NCBI RefSeq assembly: GCF_001051235.1
Contig: NZ_CBTJ020000033.1
Location: forward strand, 1 to 64,000
Direction: 5' to 3'
Length of the DNA stretch: 64,000 bases
Origin: Candidatus Competibacter denitrificans Run_A_D11
GTDB lineage: Bacteria > Pseudomonadota > Gammaproteobacteria > Competibacterales > Competibacteraceae
Shown here: positions 46,557 to 57,000 of the stretch, piece by piece
Numbering within the stretch: position 1 is the first letter of the stretch
Layout: each line of letters starts with the position of its first letter
The notes under the pieces: generated by a model
What the model saw: the letters and a program-made list of their open reading frames with translations, nothing else
Databases searched by the model: none
Told to the model about the DNA's origin: nothing
Made by a program: the position numbers and the translations under genes

Positions 46557-46831
46557 GATGCTTGCTCCAAATTCTTGAGACGAACGATCATGGCCTCGAT
46601 CCGGGAACGCGATTGTTCATTTTTTTCGCGCAACTGATCACACTCAGCTTGCAATGTGCGGTTTCGCTCATCCAGGGAACGATTCTCTTGCAAGAGTTGC
46701 TCACAAAACCCCATTAACCGTTCAACCCGCTCGGCGAGAATGGCCAAGCCACTCGCGGCGGTTTCCGGGGCGCTCTCCAGCGGATCGGTTTCGGCCGACA
46801 ACGCATTTTCGTAAAAATGTTCGATTTCCAT
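46553..46831 (-). CDS. ZapB-like coiled-coil protein (TIGR02449 family)
   Basis: A 92-residue protein. Residues ~28-90 form a continuous coiled coil (LAERVERLMGFCEQLLQENR, LDERNRTLQAECDQLREKNE). It matches the TIGR02449 family found upstream of zapA in Gammaproteobacteria, probably a ZapA partner analogous to ZapB. There is no ribosome binding site upstream of the ATG and the promoter is very close, so the mRNA may be leaderless. Overlaps zapA. Confidence 0.9.
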   Translation of the reverse strand: MEIEHFYENALSAETDPLESAPETAASGLAILAERVERLMGFCEQLLQENRSLDERNRTLQAECDQLREKNEQSRSRIEAMIVRLKNLEQAS

Positions 46832-46837
46832 GGGAGT

Positions 46838-46867
46838 ACTATAGAGTGGCTTTTCTGATCAGGTCAA
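46838..46867 (-). promoter_or_regulatory. Promoter of the zapB-like/zapA operon
   Basis: On the minus strand TTGACC, an 18-base spacer and TATAGT. The -10 ends only six bases before the ATG, placing the start of transcription at or next to the start codon. Confidence 0.7.
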
Positions 46868-46945
46868 TTTTCGAGCTTGCTAGGCGGGTTACTCGCACAA
46901 TGTTAGGATTAGCCGTGCCCGTATCATGCGCTCCTGAAATCTCTC

Positions 46946-47500
46946 ATGTCTAGCCTCAATCCACCCCTGTTCGAACGTCTGAGCACCCTGCTCGATCCTC
47001 TGGACCCGGCCGAACTGCATGGTTTGCTGTGTGGGCTACTCTGCGCCGACCGCACCCTGACCGTTGATACGTGGCTGGCGCACGCCGCAGAGCTGCTCGA
47101 CGATGAAGCATTGCCAGAAACCGCGCGCGATGTACTTGGCAAATTTTTCGAATACGGTCGCACACAACTGGATGATCCCGATTGCGCAGCAACGCCGCTG
47201 TTGCCCGATGACGATACTCCCTTGCGCCAGCGCACCGAAGCCCTCGGTAAGTGGAGTCAGGGCTTGCTGTATGGCCTCGGCGTAAGCGACATCGTGCGCT
47301 GGGCTGGGCTATCCCCAGAGAGCCAAGAATTTCTGCATGACGCCACCGGCATCGCCCAAGCCGGCTTCGACCGCGCTGAAGCGACCGACGCCGATGAAAC
47401 TGCTTATACGGAAGTGGTCGAATACCTGCGAGTCGGTCTGCTGTTGCTTCAGCTTGATCTAAACCGTCCGACCGCAGCTCACCGCTCGCGCCCACCCTGA
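46946..47500 (+). CDS. UPF0149 family protein YgfB
   Basis: A 184-residue YgfB/UPF0149 protein: PAELHGLLCGLLCADRTL at the N-terminus, ALGKWSQGLLYGLG in the middle and TAYTEVVEYLRVGLLLLQLD near the end. It lies before pepP as in E. coli and Pseudomonas. In Pseudomonas aeruginosa YgfB has been linked to control of ampDh3 expression; the role here is not known. Confidence 0.93.
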   Translation: MSSLNPPLFERLSTLLDPLDPAELHGLLCGLLCADRTLTVDTWLAHAAELLDDEALPETARDVLGKFFEYGRTQLDDPDCAATPLLPDDDTPLRQRTEALGKWSQGLLYGLGVSDIVRWAGLSPESQEFLHDATGIAQAGFDRAEATDADETAYTEVVEYLRVGLLLLQLDLNRPTAAHRSRPP

Positions 47501-47516
47501 CCCAGAAGGCTGATCG

Positions 47517-48965
47517 ATGTATTCCCGCGCGATACCGCCCACCGTTTTCGCTCACCGCCGTCAAACGCTGATGGAGCGGATGGGACCCGGCTCAGTCGCC
47601 TTGTTGCCCGCCGCACCGTCGGCCCCGCGCAATCGCGACGTACACTACCCTTATCGCCAGGATAGTGATTTCTATTATCTGACCGGTTTCCCGGAACCTG
47701 AAGCCATCGCGGTGCTGGCGCCGGGCAATGCCCAGGAATTTCTGTTGTTCTGCCGCGAACGCGATCCACAAATGGAAATCTGGCATGGGCGCCGTGCTGG
47801 ACCGGCGGGCGCGATAGCCCGTTACGGGGCAGACCACGCCCATCCCATCGACGCTATCGACACCCTGTTACCACCCTTGCTGGAGAACCGCGAGCGGATC
47901 TTCTACGCCATCGGCTATAACCCGGAATTCGACCGCCGTGTTATCACCTGGCTTACCCAGGTGCGCGGTAAAGCCCGCGCCGGCGTGCGTGCGCCCGCCA
48001 CGTTCGTTGCTTTGGAACACTTGCTGCACGCGATGCGCCTCTGCAAGGCCCCAGAAGAAATCGCCGTCATGCGCGAATCGGCCCGGATCGCCGCGCAAGC
48101 TCACAGTCGCGCGATGCAGGTTTGCCGGCCGGGAATGATGGAATACCAGCTTGAGGCCGAAATCCTGCACACCTTCATCGCCAACGGTGCAGGGTGGTCG
48201 TATCCGTCCATCGTTGGCGGTGGCGATAACAGTTGCATCCTCCACTACACGGAGAACAACGCCCCGCTGCATGATGGTGACATCGTGTTGATCGATGCGG
48301 GCGCCGAATTGGATGGCTATGCATCCGACATCACCCGCAGTTTTCCGGTCAATGGCCACTTTTCTGGTGAGCAACGCGCACTCTACGAATTAGTGCTCGC
48401 TTCTCAGCAAGCGGCTATCGACAAAGTTCGGCCCGGCTGTCATTTCAACGAACCGCATGATGCTGCGGTGCGGGTACTGACTGAAGGATTGGTGGCACTG
48501 GGCCTGCTGCATGGTGATGTGACGGCGCTCATCGCCGCTGAGCAGCACAAACCGTTTTATATGCACCGAACCGGTCATTGGCTGGGCATGGATGTCCATG
48601 ATGTCGGTGATTACAAGACCGGTGAAGACTGGCGGGTGTTTGAACCCGGCATGGTGACGACCATCGAACCGGGCCTGTATATCCCAGCCGGCGGCAAGAT
48701 CATGGACGCCCACTGGGCACAACTTGGCATCCACCTGGAAACCGAGCTGGATGAGCGTTGGTGGCGAATCGGCATCCGTATCGAAGATGACGTGCTGGTC
48801 ACGGCCGACGGCCACGAGATCCTGACCGAGACTGCACCGAAAGAGATCGATGATATTGAAGCGTTGATGCGGGAATCAGCGACGGCGCCGACAGCGGGCC
48901 AAGGCAAACCCAAAAAACGCCGTACCCCGATCCCCACTCAACCTACCTCTGCTTCCCGCTTATGA
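47517..48965 (+). CDS. pepP: Xaa-Pro aminopeptidase
   Basis: A 482-residue aminopeptidase P cleaving the N-terminal residue before proline. The N-terminal creatinase-like domain has NRDVHYPYRQDSDFYYLTGF. The pita-bread catalytic domain contains the five metal ligands: two Asp in LIDAGAELDGYASDITRSFP, His in HWLGMDVHDVG, Glu in TIEPGLYIPAGG and Glu in RIEDDVLVT. The Lys/Arg-rich tail is about 30 residues longer than in E. coli. Its stop overlaps the ubiH start. Confidence 0.97.
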   Translation: MYSRAIPPTVFAHRRQTLMERMGPGSVALLPAAPSAPRNRDVHYPYRQDSDFYYLTGFPEPEAIAVLAPGNAQEFLLFCRERDPQMEIWHGRRAGPAGAIARYGADHAHPIDAIDTLLPPLLENRERIFYAIGYNPEFDRRVITWLTQVRGKARAGVRAPATFVALEHLLHAMRLCKAPEEIAVMRESARIAAQAHSRAMQVCRPGMMEYQLEAEILHTFIANGAGWSYPSIVGGGDNSCILHYTENNAPLHDGDIVLIDAGAELDGYASDITRSFPVNGHFSGEQRALYELVLASQQAAIDKVRPGCHFNEPHDAAVRVLTEGLVALGLLHGDVTALIAAEQHKPFYMHRTGHWLGMDVHDVGDYKTGEDWRVFEPGMVTTIEPGLYIPAGGKIMDAHWAQLGIHLETELDERWWRIGIRIEDDVLVTADGHEILTETAPKEIDDIEALMRESATAPTAGQGKPKKRRTPIPTQPTSASRL

Positions 48966-50194
48966 GCCATACCGATTACGATGTATTGATCGTCGGCGGT
49001 GGCATGGTCGGCGCCAGTTTGGGGTGCGCGCTCGCTGGTCTAAGCTTGCGTATCGCCCTGGTAGAAGCCGCTCCGTTGGCCGCTAGCGCTCACCCCAGCT
49101 ACGACGACCGCACCCTGGCCCTTGCCCAAGGTACCAAGCGAATTTTTCAAACCTTGGGCCTGTGGGATTCGCTGGCGGCAACCGCGACACCGATCCACCA
49201 AATCCATATCTCCGAGCGCGGCGGCGCTGGTTTTGCCCATCTCGATTGCCGGGATGAAGGCGTGGATGCCCTGGGCTATGTGGTCGAGGCGCGCTTGATC
49301 GGCGCGGCGGTACTGGCGAAATTGCCAACTTTGCCCGGACTGGATCTGTTATGCCCGGCTCATCTGGATCAAATCGCCATCGAACCGGATGCGGCGTGCG
49401 CCACGGTTGGCTTGCCCGATGGACACACACGCGAATTACGCGCGCGGCTGGTGGTAGCTGCCGACGGCGCCCGCTCACCGATACGGGAGCAACTCGGCAT
49501 CAGCGCATTGCGCTGGGAATACGGCCAGCAAGCGGTCATTGCCAATGTCACCCCCGCCCTCCCCCACCAACAGGTCGCCTACGAGCGCTTTACCGAGGAT
49601 GGTCCGGTTGCGCTTCTCCCGATGAGCGAGCAGCGGTGCGCAGTGGTCTGCACCATCAATGACCCCGCAGTGCCGGAGGTGCTGGCGTTGGATGATGCAG
49701 GCTTTGGCGCGCTGTTGACCCGGCGTTTCGGTGACCGCCTCGGCCATTTTTCCCGCATCGGCCGGCGGCAGGCTTATCCGCTGTTCCTGCTAAAAGCCCG
49801 CGAGCACGCCCGTGAACGGGTTGCGATCATCGGCAATGCCGCCCATACCTTGCACCCCATCGCCGGCCAGGGATTTAACCTCGGTATCCGTGATGTGGCG
49901 GCGTTGGCTGAGGTCATCGCCGATGCCCGCCGCGCCGAGCAAGATATCGGTGCTCTAACGGTACTGGACCGTTACGCCGACTGGCGTCGCTGGGATCAGC
50001 GCCAAACCATTGCTTTCACCGACGCCTTGACCCGCTTGTTCGTCAATCCGCTGCCGCCGGTGCGGCTCGCCCGTAATTTGGGTTTGCTAGCTTTCGATTT
50101 TTATCCGCCGATCAAGCGATTAATCACCCGGCATAGCATGGGATTGGCTGGCCGCCTGCCGAAACTGGCGCGCGGTCTACCGCTGACCGCCTAA
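48962..50194 (+). CDS. ubiH: 2-octaprenyl-6-methoxyphenol hydroxylase UbiH
   Basis: A 410-residue FAD monooxygenase of ubiquinone synthesis. The FAD-binding dinucleotide fold is DVLIVGGGMVGASLGCALA, the DG motif VVAADGARSPIREQLG and the ribityl-binding AIIGNAAHTLHPIAGQGFNL, with the UbiH-typical Asn instead of Asp. It is coupled to pepP by a four-base overlap and followed by its paralogue ubiI. Confidence 0.96.
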   Translation: MSHTDYDVLIVGGGMVGASLGCALAGLSLRIALVEAAPLAASAHPSYDDRTLALAQGTKRIFQTLGLWDSLAATATPIHQIHISERGGAGFAHLDCRDEGVDALGYVVEARLIGAAVLAKLPTLPGLDLLCPAHLDQIAIEPDAACATVGLPDGHTRELRARLVVAADGARSPIREQLGISALRWEYGQQAVIANVTPALPHQQVAYERFTEDGPVALLPMSEQRCAVVCTINDPAVPEVLALDDAGFGALLTRRFGDRLGHFSRIGRRQAYPLFLLKAREHARERVAIIGNAAHTLHPIAGQGFNLGIRDVAALAEVIADARRAEQDIGALTVLDRYADWRRWDQRQTIAFTDALTRLFVNPLPPVRLARNLGLLAFDFYPPIKRLITRHSMGLAGRLPKLARGLPLTA

Positions 50195-50241
50195 GCCATA
50201 CCCCATCAATCGCCAAACTCGCTAAAGACGCTGACACTGCC

Positions 50242-51468
50242 ATGAACGATAGCAACATCGATTACGATCTGGTCATCGCCGGCGGTGGCATGGTCGGCTC
50301 GGCACTGGCTTGTGCGCTGGGTGATACCGATTTACGCATCGCGTTGCTGGAAGGGATGCCGCTGGCGCGAGTGCGCCCTGATGCCGAGGCGGACATCCGG
50401 GTATCGGCCATCAGTCGTGCCTCGCAGCGCATCTTTGCAGCGGTCGGCGTTTGGGACGCTATGGTGGCCTGGCGGGTCAGCCCATTCCGCGAGATGCGGG
50501 TATGGGATGCGACCGGCTCCGGCCAAATCCATTTCGATAGCGCTGATATCGGTGAACCGCTGTTGGGCTGGATTATCGAAAATCGAGTCATTCAATTCGC
50601 TTTGCTGGAACGGGTCGGCCAACTGTCTGCTGTGGAATTGCTCTGTCCGGTCGTTCTGGAAAGCGCGCAACGAGTCGCCGATCACCACTGGTGCGTGCGG
50701 CTCAACGATGGCCGTGAATTGACCACGCGCTTGCTGGTCGGCGCAGACGGTGCGCAATCCATGGTGCGCCGCCTGGCGGAGATCGCCACCGCTGGCTGGG
50801 ACTATGGGCAAAAAGCCGTAGTCGCCAACGTGGCCACCGCCGAGCCGCATCAGGAAACCGCCTGGCAGCGTTTTCTGCCGACCGGGCCGTTGGCCTTTCT
50901 GCCGCTGCATGATGGCCGTTGCTCCATCGTCTGGTCCACCAGTCCCCAACAGGCCGATGCGCTGTTGGCGATGGACGAACAGGCGTTCAGAGCGGCGCTG
51001 GGGGAAGCGTTCGGCTGGCGCTTAGGGGCCATTGTCGCAATCGGGGCGCGGGGTGCGTTTCCGCTACGGTTGCAGCATAGCCAACATTATGTCAAACCCG
51101 GTCTTGCCTTGATCGGCGACGCGGCCCATGTGGTGCACCCGCTGGCGGGCCAGGGCGTCAATCTGGGCTTACTGGATGCAGCAACGCTGGCCGAAGTCAT
51201 CGTTGACGCAACCGCCAGCGGCCAAGACTTCGCCTCCTGGAAAACGCTGCGCCGCTACGAACGCTGGCGTAAGGGGGACAATTTGCTGATGCTGGCCGTC
51301 ATGGACGGCTTTAAGCGGCTATTCGGCACGTCCCTGCCACCAGTTGCCCTGATCCGCACTATCGGATTGAATCTGACCGACGCGGCAGGACCGCTGAAAA
51401 ACCGGATTGCCCGGCAGGCGATGGGTCTGGCAGGTGATCTGCCGCGACTGGCCCGCGCGGCTGGATAA
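50242..51468 (+). CDS. ubiI: 2-polyprenylphenol 6-hydroxylase-type FAD monooxygenase UbiI
   Basis: A 408-residue paralogue of UbiH. DYDLVIAGGGMVGSALACAL starts the FAD fold, LLVGADGAQSMVRRLAEI is the DG motif and ALIGDAAHVVHPLAGQGVNL the GD motif with Asp, as in UbiI/VisC. UbiI hydroxylates C5 of the ubiquinone precursor ring. With ubiH and coq7 the window provides three distinct hydroxylases, enough for all ring hydroxylations of aerobic ubiquinone synthesis. Confidence 0.94.
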   Translation: MNDSNIDYDLVIAGGGMVGSALACALGDTDLRIALLEGMPLARVRPDAEADIRVSAISRASQRIFAAVGVWDAMVAWRVSPFREMRVWDATGSGQIHFDSADIGEPLLGWIIENRVIQFALLERVGQLSAVELLCPVVLESAQRVADHHWCVRLNDGRELTTRLLVGADGAQSMVRRLAEIATAGWDYGQKAVVANVATAEPHQETAWQRFLPTGPLAFLPLHDGRCSIVWSTSPQQADALLAMDEQAFRAALGEAFGWRLGAIVAIGARGAFPLRLQHSQHYVKPGLALIGDAAHVVHPLAGQGVNLGLLDAATLAEVIVDATASGQDFASWKTLRRYERWRKGDNLLMLAVMDGFKRLFGTSLPPVALIRTIGLNLTDAAGPLKNRIARQAMGLAGDLPRLARAAG

Positions 51469-51475
51469 CCTTCGT

Positions 51476-51829
51476 ATGGCCGAATACCCGCTCTGCCCAA
51501 TGAGCGCGCTGGCCGAAGGCGAAAGCAGAGGTTTCGCCGCCAAAGCCGGTGCCCATTATGCCGATATCGTGGTGGTGCGCACCCGCAAGGAGATTTATGC
51601 CTACCGCAACCGTTGCCCACACACCGGCGCACCGATGGAATGGGAACCGGACCAATTTCTCGATTACACCGGCACTCTGATTCAATGCGGCATTCACGGT
51701 GCGCAGTTCCGCATCGACGACGGCTACTGCATTGCCGGCCCCTGCGCCCGGCAATCCCTGCAACGGATCACGGTCGCTGAAAAAGATGGCTGGCTGATCG
51801 CGCTCGAACCGCTGGAACGGCCACAGTGA
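51476..51829 (+). CDS. Rieske [2Fe-2S] domain protein
   Basis: A 117-residue small Rieske protein. RNRCPHTGAPMEW and IQCGIHGAQFRIDDGYCIAGP give the Cys-His / Cys-His ligand set of a ferredoxin-type Rieske centre. There is no signal peptide, so it is cytosolic. It starts 7 bases after ubiI and overlaps the next gene, suggesting it could donate electrons to a nearby monooxygenase, but this is inferred from position only. A longer frame inside ubiI was rejected. Confidence 0.9.
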   Translation: MAEYPLCPMSALAEGESRGFAAKAGAHYADIVVVRTRKEIYAYRNRCPHTGAPMEWEPDQFLDYTGTLIQCGIHGAQFRIDDGYCIAGPCARQSLQRITVAEKDGWLIALEPLERPQ

Positions 51830-52578
51830 GCACGCCACCCGTCATCCAGGTGGATGATTTGTGCAAGCATTACGGCCCGGTACGGGCGGTGGACGGTATC
51901 AGTTTCACCGTCGCCCGTGGCGCCACCTGCGCGCTGCTGGGCGGTAACGGCGCCGGTAAGACCACGACCATCGCCATGCTGCTGGGATTGCTACTCCCCA
52001 CCAGCGGTCAGATCAGGATTCTCGGCGAGGACATTCCGCGCCATCGTTACCGTGTATTGCCGCGCATGAATTTCTCCTCGCCATACATGGATTTGCCGCA
52101 GCGGCTGACGGTATGGGAAAACCTGACCGTTTACGCACGCTTGTACGGCGTGCGCCGCATCCACGAGCGGCTGGCAACATTGGGCCGGGAGTTGGATATC
52201 GACGGTTTTTTCAAACGGCCTTACGGGAGTTTGTCCGCCGGGCAGAAAACCCGTGTCGTGTTGGCCAAGGCGTTGCTGAACGAGCCAGATATTTTGTTGC
52301 TCGACGAGCCGACCGCCTCGCTTGATCCCGACACCGCTGACCGGATGCGCTCCACGCTGACCGATTATCGGGACCGCAGCGGTGCGACTTTATTGCTCGC
52401 TTCTCACAACATGAGTGAAGTCGAACGGCTCTGCGATCAGGTCATCATGCTGCGCGCTGGCCACATCGTCGCCACCGGCACCCCGCGTGAGCTGATCCAC
52501 CGCTACGGCCGCAAGGACATGGAGGAAGTGTTTCTGGACATCGCACGCGGCATCCGCAACGGCGAGGTGCGGGAATGA
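51826..52578 (+). CDS. ABC transporter ATP-binding protein (ABC-2 type exporter)
   Basis: A 250-residue ATPase. Walker A is LGGNGAGKTTTIAM, the signature is SLSAGQKTRVVLAKAL (LSAGQ), Walker B is ILLLDEPTASLDPD and the switch His is in LLASHNMSE. It starts with GTG overlapping the Rieske gene and overlaps the permease gene, so all three are coupled. The substrate is unknown; the pair resembles NodI/J-like or drug/polysaccharide exporters. Confidence 0.93.
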   Translation: MSTPPVIQVDDLCKHYGPVRAVDGISFTVARGATCALLGGNGAGKTTTIAMLLGLLLPTSGQIRILGEDIPRHRYRVLPRMNFSSPYMDLPQRLTVWENLTVYARLYGVRRIHERLATLGRELDIDGFFKRPYGSLSAGQKTRVVLAKALLNEPDILLLDEPTASLDPDTADRMRSTLTDYRDRSGATLLLASHNMSEVERLCDQVIMLRAGHIVATGTPRELIHRYGRKDMEEVFLDIARGIRNGEVRE

Positions 52579-53375
52579 CGGCGCTTTCCCCGCAGCGGAT
52601 CGGTGCGTTGGTCTTGCGTTATCTGTACTTGCTGCGCGGGTCCTGGATTCGCGTGATCGAGCTGGCGTACTGGCCCACCGTCCAGATGGTGCTGTGGGGC
52701 TTCATCACCCGGTATCTGGCCGGTCACAGCGATGTGCTCTATCAGGCGAGCGGTTTACTGCTGTCGGGGGTCTTGCTGTGGGATATCCTGTTTCGCAGCC
52801 AACTTGGCGTGTCGGTGGTGTTCTTTGAAGAGCTGCATTCACGCAATCTGGGGCAATTGTTCATCAGCCCGCTACAACCCATTGAATTGATCTTAGCCCT
52901 GATGCTGGTCAGCCTGGCGCGTACTCTGCTTGGCGTCGGGGTCGCCGTACTGCTGGCCATGCCCTTCTACGGTTTCAATCTGTTTCAGCTTGGCCCACCG
53001 CTGTTGGGCTTTTTTGTGAATTTACTGATGCTGGGGTGGGCTATCGGCTTGATGGTATCCGCCTTGGTGCTGCGTTATGGAATGGGCGCCGAAAGTATCG
53101 CCTGGGCCGCCATCTTCGCCATCGCGCCGTTGTGCGGTATCTACTACCCTGTCGCCACCCTGCCGGACTGGCTGCAACCGTTATCCTGGGCCTTGCCCGC
53201 CAGCCATGTCTTCGAGGGAATGCGAACGGTCCTGTTGGAGCATCGGTTCCGGCTAGATTTCCTGCTGTACGCGCTCGCGTTGAACGCCGTTTATCTCAGT
53301 CTCGGCGCCAGTCTGTTTCTGGCCGCTCTCCATAAAGCCAGAGAGCGCGGCTCACTGTTGCAGTCTGGCGAGTGA
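52575..53375 (+). CDS. ABC-2 type transporter permease
   Basis: A 266-residue membrane protein with about six helices. LAYWPTVQMVLWGFITRYLA, LGQLFISPLQPIELILALML and PLCGIYYPVATLPDWLQPLS are typical of ABC-2 permeases. It overlaps the ATPase gene by four bases and forms the membrane half of the same exporter. Confidence 0.92.
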   Translation: MTALSPQRIGALVLRYLYLLRGSWIRVIELAYWPTVQMVLWGFITRYLAGHSDVLYQASGLLLSGVLLWDILFRSQLGVSVVFFEELHSRNLGQLFISPLQPIELILALMLVSLARTLLGVGVAVLLAMPFYGFNLFQLGPPLLGFFVNLLMLGWAIGLMVSALVLRYGMGAESIAWAAIFAIAPLCGIYYPVATLPDWLQPLSWALPASHVFEGMRTVLLEHRFRLDFLLYALALNAVYLSLGASLFLAALHKARERGSLLQSGE

Positions 53376-53499
53376 GCGGCCATTATTTCGGCCCCTCGTT
53401 GGTTGCGTTGCCTAGCGAAACCGAGTTTGAGAGACCCCAAACCTTGCTATTTTCATGCGTCAGCCCCACGGCGCATCATTTCTATCAAGAGTTAAGAGC

Positions 53500-54003
53500 A
53501 TGATCGAGCGCATTCTCCAACAATTGATTTTCGCCAGCCGTTGGCTGTTGGTACCGATTTACCTGTCGCTAGCCGCCATCCTGATTTTATTCGGCATTAA
53601 GGCGGTGCAAGAAACCGCTCACCTGTTCGCGCAGGTATTCATCATGACGGAGACGGAAATCGTCTTGGCCGGCTTGGCACTGATCGACCTGGCGCTGATC
53701 GCCAATCTGCTAGTGATGGTCATTCTGAGCAGTTACGAAACTTTTGTGTCAACCCTGAATTTAGTCGAAGGGCAACAAAAACCATCCTGGCTGGGCAAAA
53801 TGGATGCCGCGACGCTCAAAATCAAACTGGCGGTGTCCATCGTCGCTATTTCCTCGATTCATTTGCTCAAAGCGTTCATGAACTTTAAGACCGGCGACAC
53901 CGAAGAGCTTTTCTGGCTGATGGTGGTTCATATCGCTTTCGTGGTTTCAGCACTGTTGATGGCGCTGGTTGACAAAATCGTATTTTCTCGGCATCGGCAT
54001 TAG
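53500..54003 (+). CDS. YqhA family membrane protein (UPF0114)
   Basis: A 167-residue protein with four membrane helices. The start MIERILQQLIFASRWLLVPI, the middle LIDLALIANLLVMVILSSYE and HLLKAFMN match YqhA/TIGR00645 (164 residues in E. coli). Function unknown. AAGAG precedes the ATG; a 15-codon longer frame was rejected. It converges with the mscK-like gene eight bases away. Confidence 0.93.
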   Translation: MIERILQQLIFASRWLLVPIYLSLAAILILFGIKAVQETAHLFAQVFIMTETEIVLAGLALIDLALIANLLVMVILSSYETFVSTLNLVEGQQKPSWLGKMDAATLKIKLAVSIVAISSIHLLKAFMNFKTGDTEELFWLMVVHIAFVVSALLMALVDKIVFSRHRH

Positions 54004-54010
54004 CCAAAGA

Positions 54011-57000
54011 TTACGGCTGATCCAACTGCATAGGCACAGACAGGGGTTGTGGTTCAGCCGCTGGCGGTTCCGTGGCACGACTCCGGCTCGGCCAACCGTG
54101 CAGATGCACCTCCCGCTGCGGGAAGGGAATTTCGATGTGATGCTCCCGTAATACCGCGATGATCCGGTTATGCAGATCGTGAGTCAGCGCTAACCGATTG
54201 GCGAGTTCCCGCACAAACACCCGCACCTCAAATTCCAATGCGCTTTCGCCAAATTTCAAAAACAGCACGGCCGGCGCAGGCTCGTTGAGCACCAAGGGAT
54301 GGGTAGCCGCTAGCTTCAACAACAGGTCGTGGACCTGTATCGGGTCACTGTCGTAAGCCACGCCGACCGGAACCACCACGCGGGTGATGGAGTCGTTCCG
54401 AGTCCAGTTGATCAGCGCATGGGTAATGAAGGTCTTGTTGGGAACGATGATTTCCTTGCGGTCCCAATCGACCAAGGTGGTCGCCCGAATATGGATGCGG
54501 GCGACCGTACCGCTCTGATCGCCCAGCGTCACCGTATCACCCACCCGAATCGGCCGCTCCAACAGCAAAATCAATCCCGACACGAAATTGGCAAAAATCT
54601 CTTGTAAACCAAAGCCCAGACCGACACCCAGCGCAGCCACCAACCACTGCACCTGCCCCCAACCAATCCCAACGATATCCAAGGCGGCTGCGAGGCCGAC
54701 AGCGACAATCAGATAACGACTGATGGTGATAATCGCGTTGCGGGTACCGGAATCGACCGCAAGCCGCTCCAGCACCACCAATTCCAATACGCCCGGCAGG
54801 TTGCGGGCGCAAAAGCCCATCAGCAGAAGCAGCGCAACGGCAACCAGGATATTGCCCAAAGTAATATCCGCAATCTGCGCACCGCCGGCGGTCTGGAGCG
54901 TCTGATGCCAAAGGGTGATCTCGTTCAGGATGGAAAACGCCGGAATCAGGTCCGCCCAAATTTGCCAAAGACCAAAACCGAGGCCCACGAACACCAGTAA
55001 ATTGATCAGCCCGCGGGTCTGTTCGCCGACACTGGTCAAATCCACCGCAGGAATCTCCAACACCTCTGGCGCTGCTTCCCCAGAAGGTGCGGCGGTCTCC
55101 TTGGCGCGGGCTGTCAGTTGCGCCTCGCGCTTGCTGAGTGCCCGCTGAAACGCCAAGCGCCGCTGGCTCACATTCAACCAGCGCAACAGCAGGTTAACCA
55201 GCAACAAGGCACCGAGCAGCAGCCAAGCCGTCAATGCCAGCCGCTCCCGTAATTGGAAGGCCGTGTAATAGTAGCCAGCCAGGGCCTGCCCCACCATGAG
55301 CAAATATTGGCCCACGATCAACGGATACCAGAGATGGCGCAGCCGCCAGGCCACACCCGCGCGCCGCGCCATCAGCTCCGCTAGCAGACGCCGGCCAGGA
55401 TGTAAGACCCGCCACAGTAGCGCCGCCAACGCCAGCGTGCCAATACAAAAAGCGGCCCGACCCAAAGTATCGCCATACAATGCCTCAGGCTGCGCATCAC
55501 AGAGTGCAGTGATGATCACGCTCGGTGGCCCAATCCATAGGAACCAGCCCAGATGACGGCGCAGGAACCGACAACCCGATTCATTCCAGCCGAAATGCGC
55601 AATGGCGACCCCTTGAGGGCGGCAGAGCTGGCGCAGAAAGGTGCAGGTCAGGGTAACGAAGGCACCGGCGATCAACCCTTGACTTAATCCCCGCGCGAAA
55701 TCCGTTTCAGCGTTACCTCGTGACAGCCAGCCCAGCCAAGCTAATAACCACGGCCAAGGCAGCGCCAATAATCCGGTAACCCCCAACGCGCGGATCGTTA
55801 GCCAGAAACTATCGTTGCGGACATCGCCGATGGCATCGACACCCGTTGCCAAAAGTAGGATGAAGCGCCGGCGGTAGTAAAAAAAGCCCAGCAAGGCCAG
55901 GGCCGCGAGTGCAAGCGGCAGAGGCTGATTTTGCGCACTTTGCAGGGCATTTTTTCCTGCCTCCCACCAGTGCGTTGGCGTTAACGACCATTCCAAGGCC
56001 CGCCCCAGTCCCTGAAGCCATTCTATGTTCAGCGGCGAACTGCTCCGCACCCACAGCAGATAGCGGTCGAGTAACGCCCCGTATTGGCCAGCCTGATCAC
56101 TCAGCTTGCGTTGGCTATCGTCCGCTGCCACCAGTTGGCTGATCAGGTTGGCATAACCCGCCGCCAGCTTTTCCAGCAACTGTTGGCGATCAGCCAGCAA
56201 AGTGCGTAACTCGACCTGGATCGCATCCCGTTGTGCATCCGACCAGCCGGTCTCCGCACTAGCCGTCAGTTGCTTGAGTTCTTCTTCCACCGAACGCACG
56301 CGGCGTAATCGCTCTGTCGCTTGATATTGATCAAGCCGAGCTTGAACGATCTGTTGTTGGCGCTCGCTGGCATTGCGCAGGTATTGGCGCACGTCTGGCA
56401 AATTGCGCCGCTCTTGCAAGAGCACCGGCCCGATAGCGTCACTGAACCCGGCGATGCCCAGTTGTTGTTTGATTCCACCGACCCGCTCGGTCAAGTCTGC
56501 TAAGCGTCGGTCAAATTGAGCCTGGCGGTCGCTGATCTCATTGCCGTGCTGGACGACCTCTTTTAGTTTCTGGCTGATCGCGGCATTTTCTTGCGCAGCG
56601 TCCCGGATCGCGGCCGGTTTGGCGGCGGCATCCTCCGTCGCTTGGGTGGTTTGCTGCACTACAGCGGCCGTCTCACTGCGGCGCCGCTCATTCAGCATGG
56701 TTTGCAATTGCTGGATTTGCGCTTGGGTACGGGCGATCTCTTGCGTAGCGGCGGCGCGCTGGGCATTCAGCAAGGCCAGACGAACGTCGTAGCTGAGCTG
56801 TTCCTGTTCTAGCATGACCATCTCTTGCACCAACGCCTGCCGCTGGCTGACCAATGCCAAGCGCCGTGCGTCCGCCAAGAGGGGGGTGGTAGCAGGCAAA
56901 CTCACCGCCTGCAATTTGGCTTCAAGGTCGGCGGCCCGCTCTTTGTAATCGTTCAACTCGACGGTGATGCTCTTGGGGCGGGCCTGCTGGGTGGCTAACT

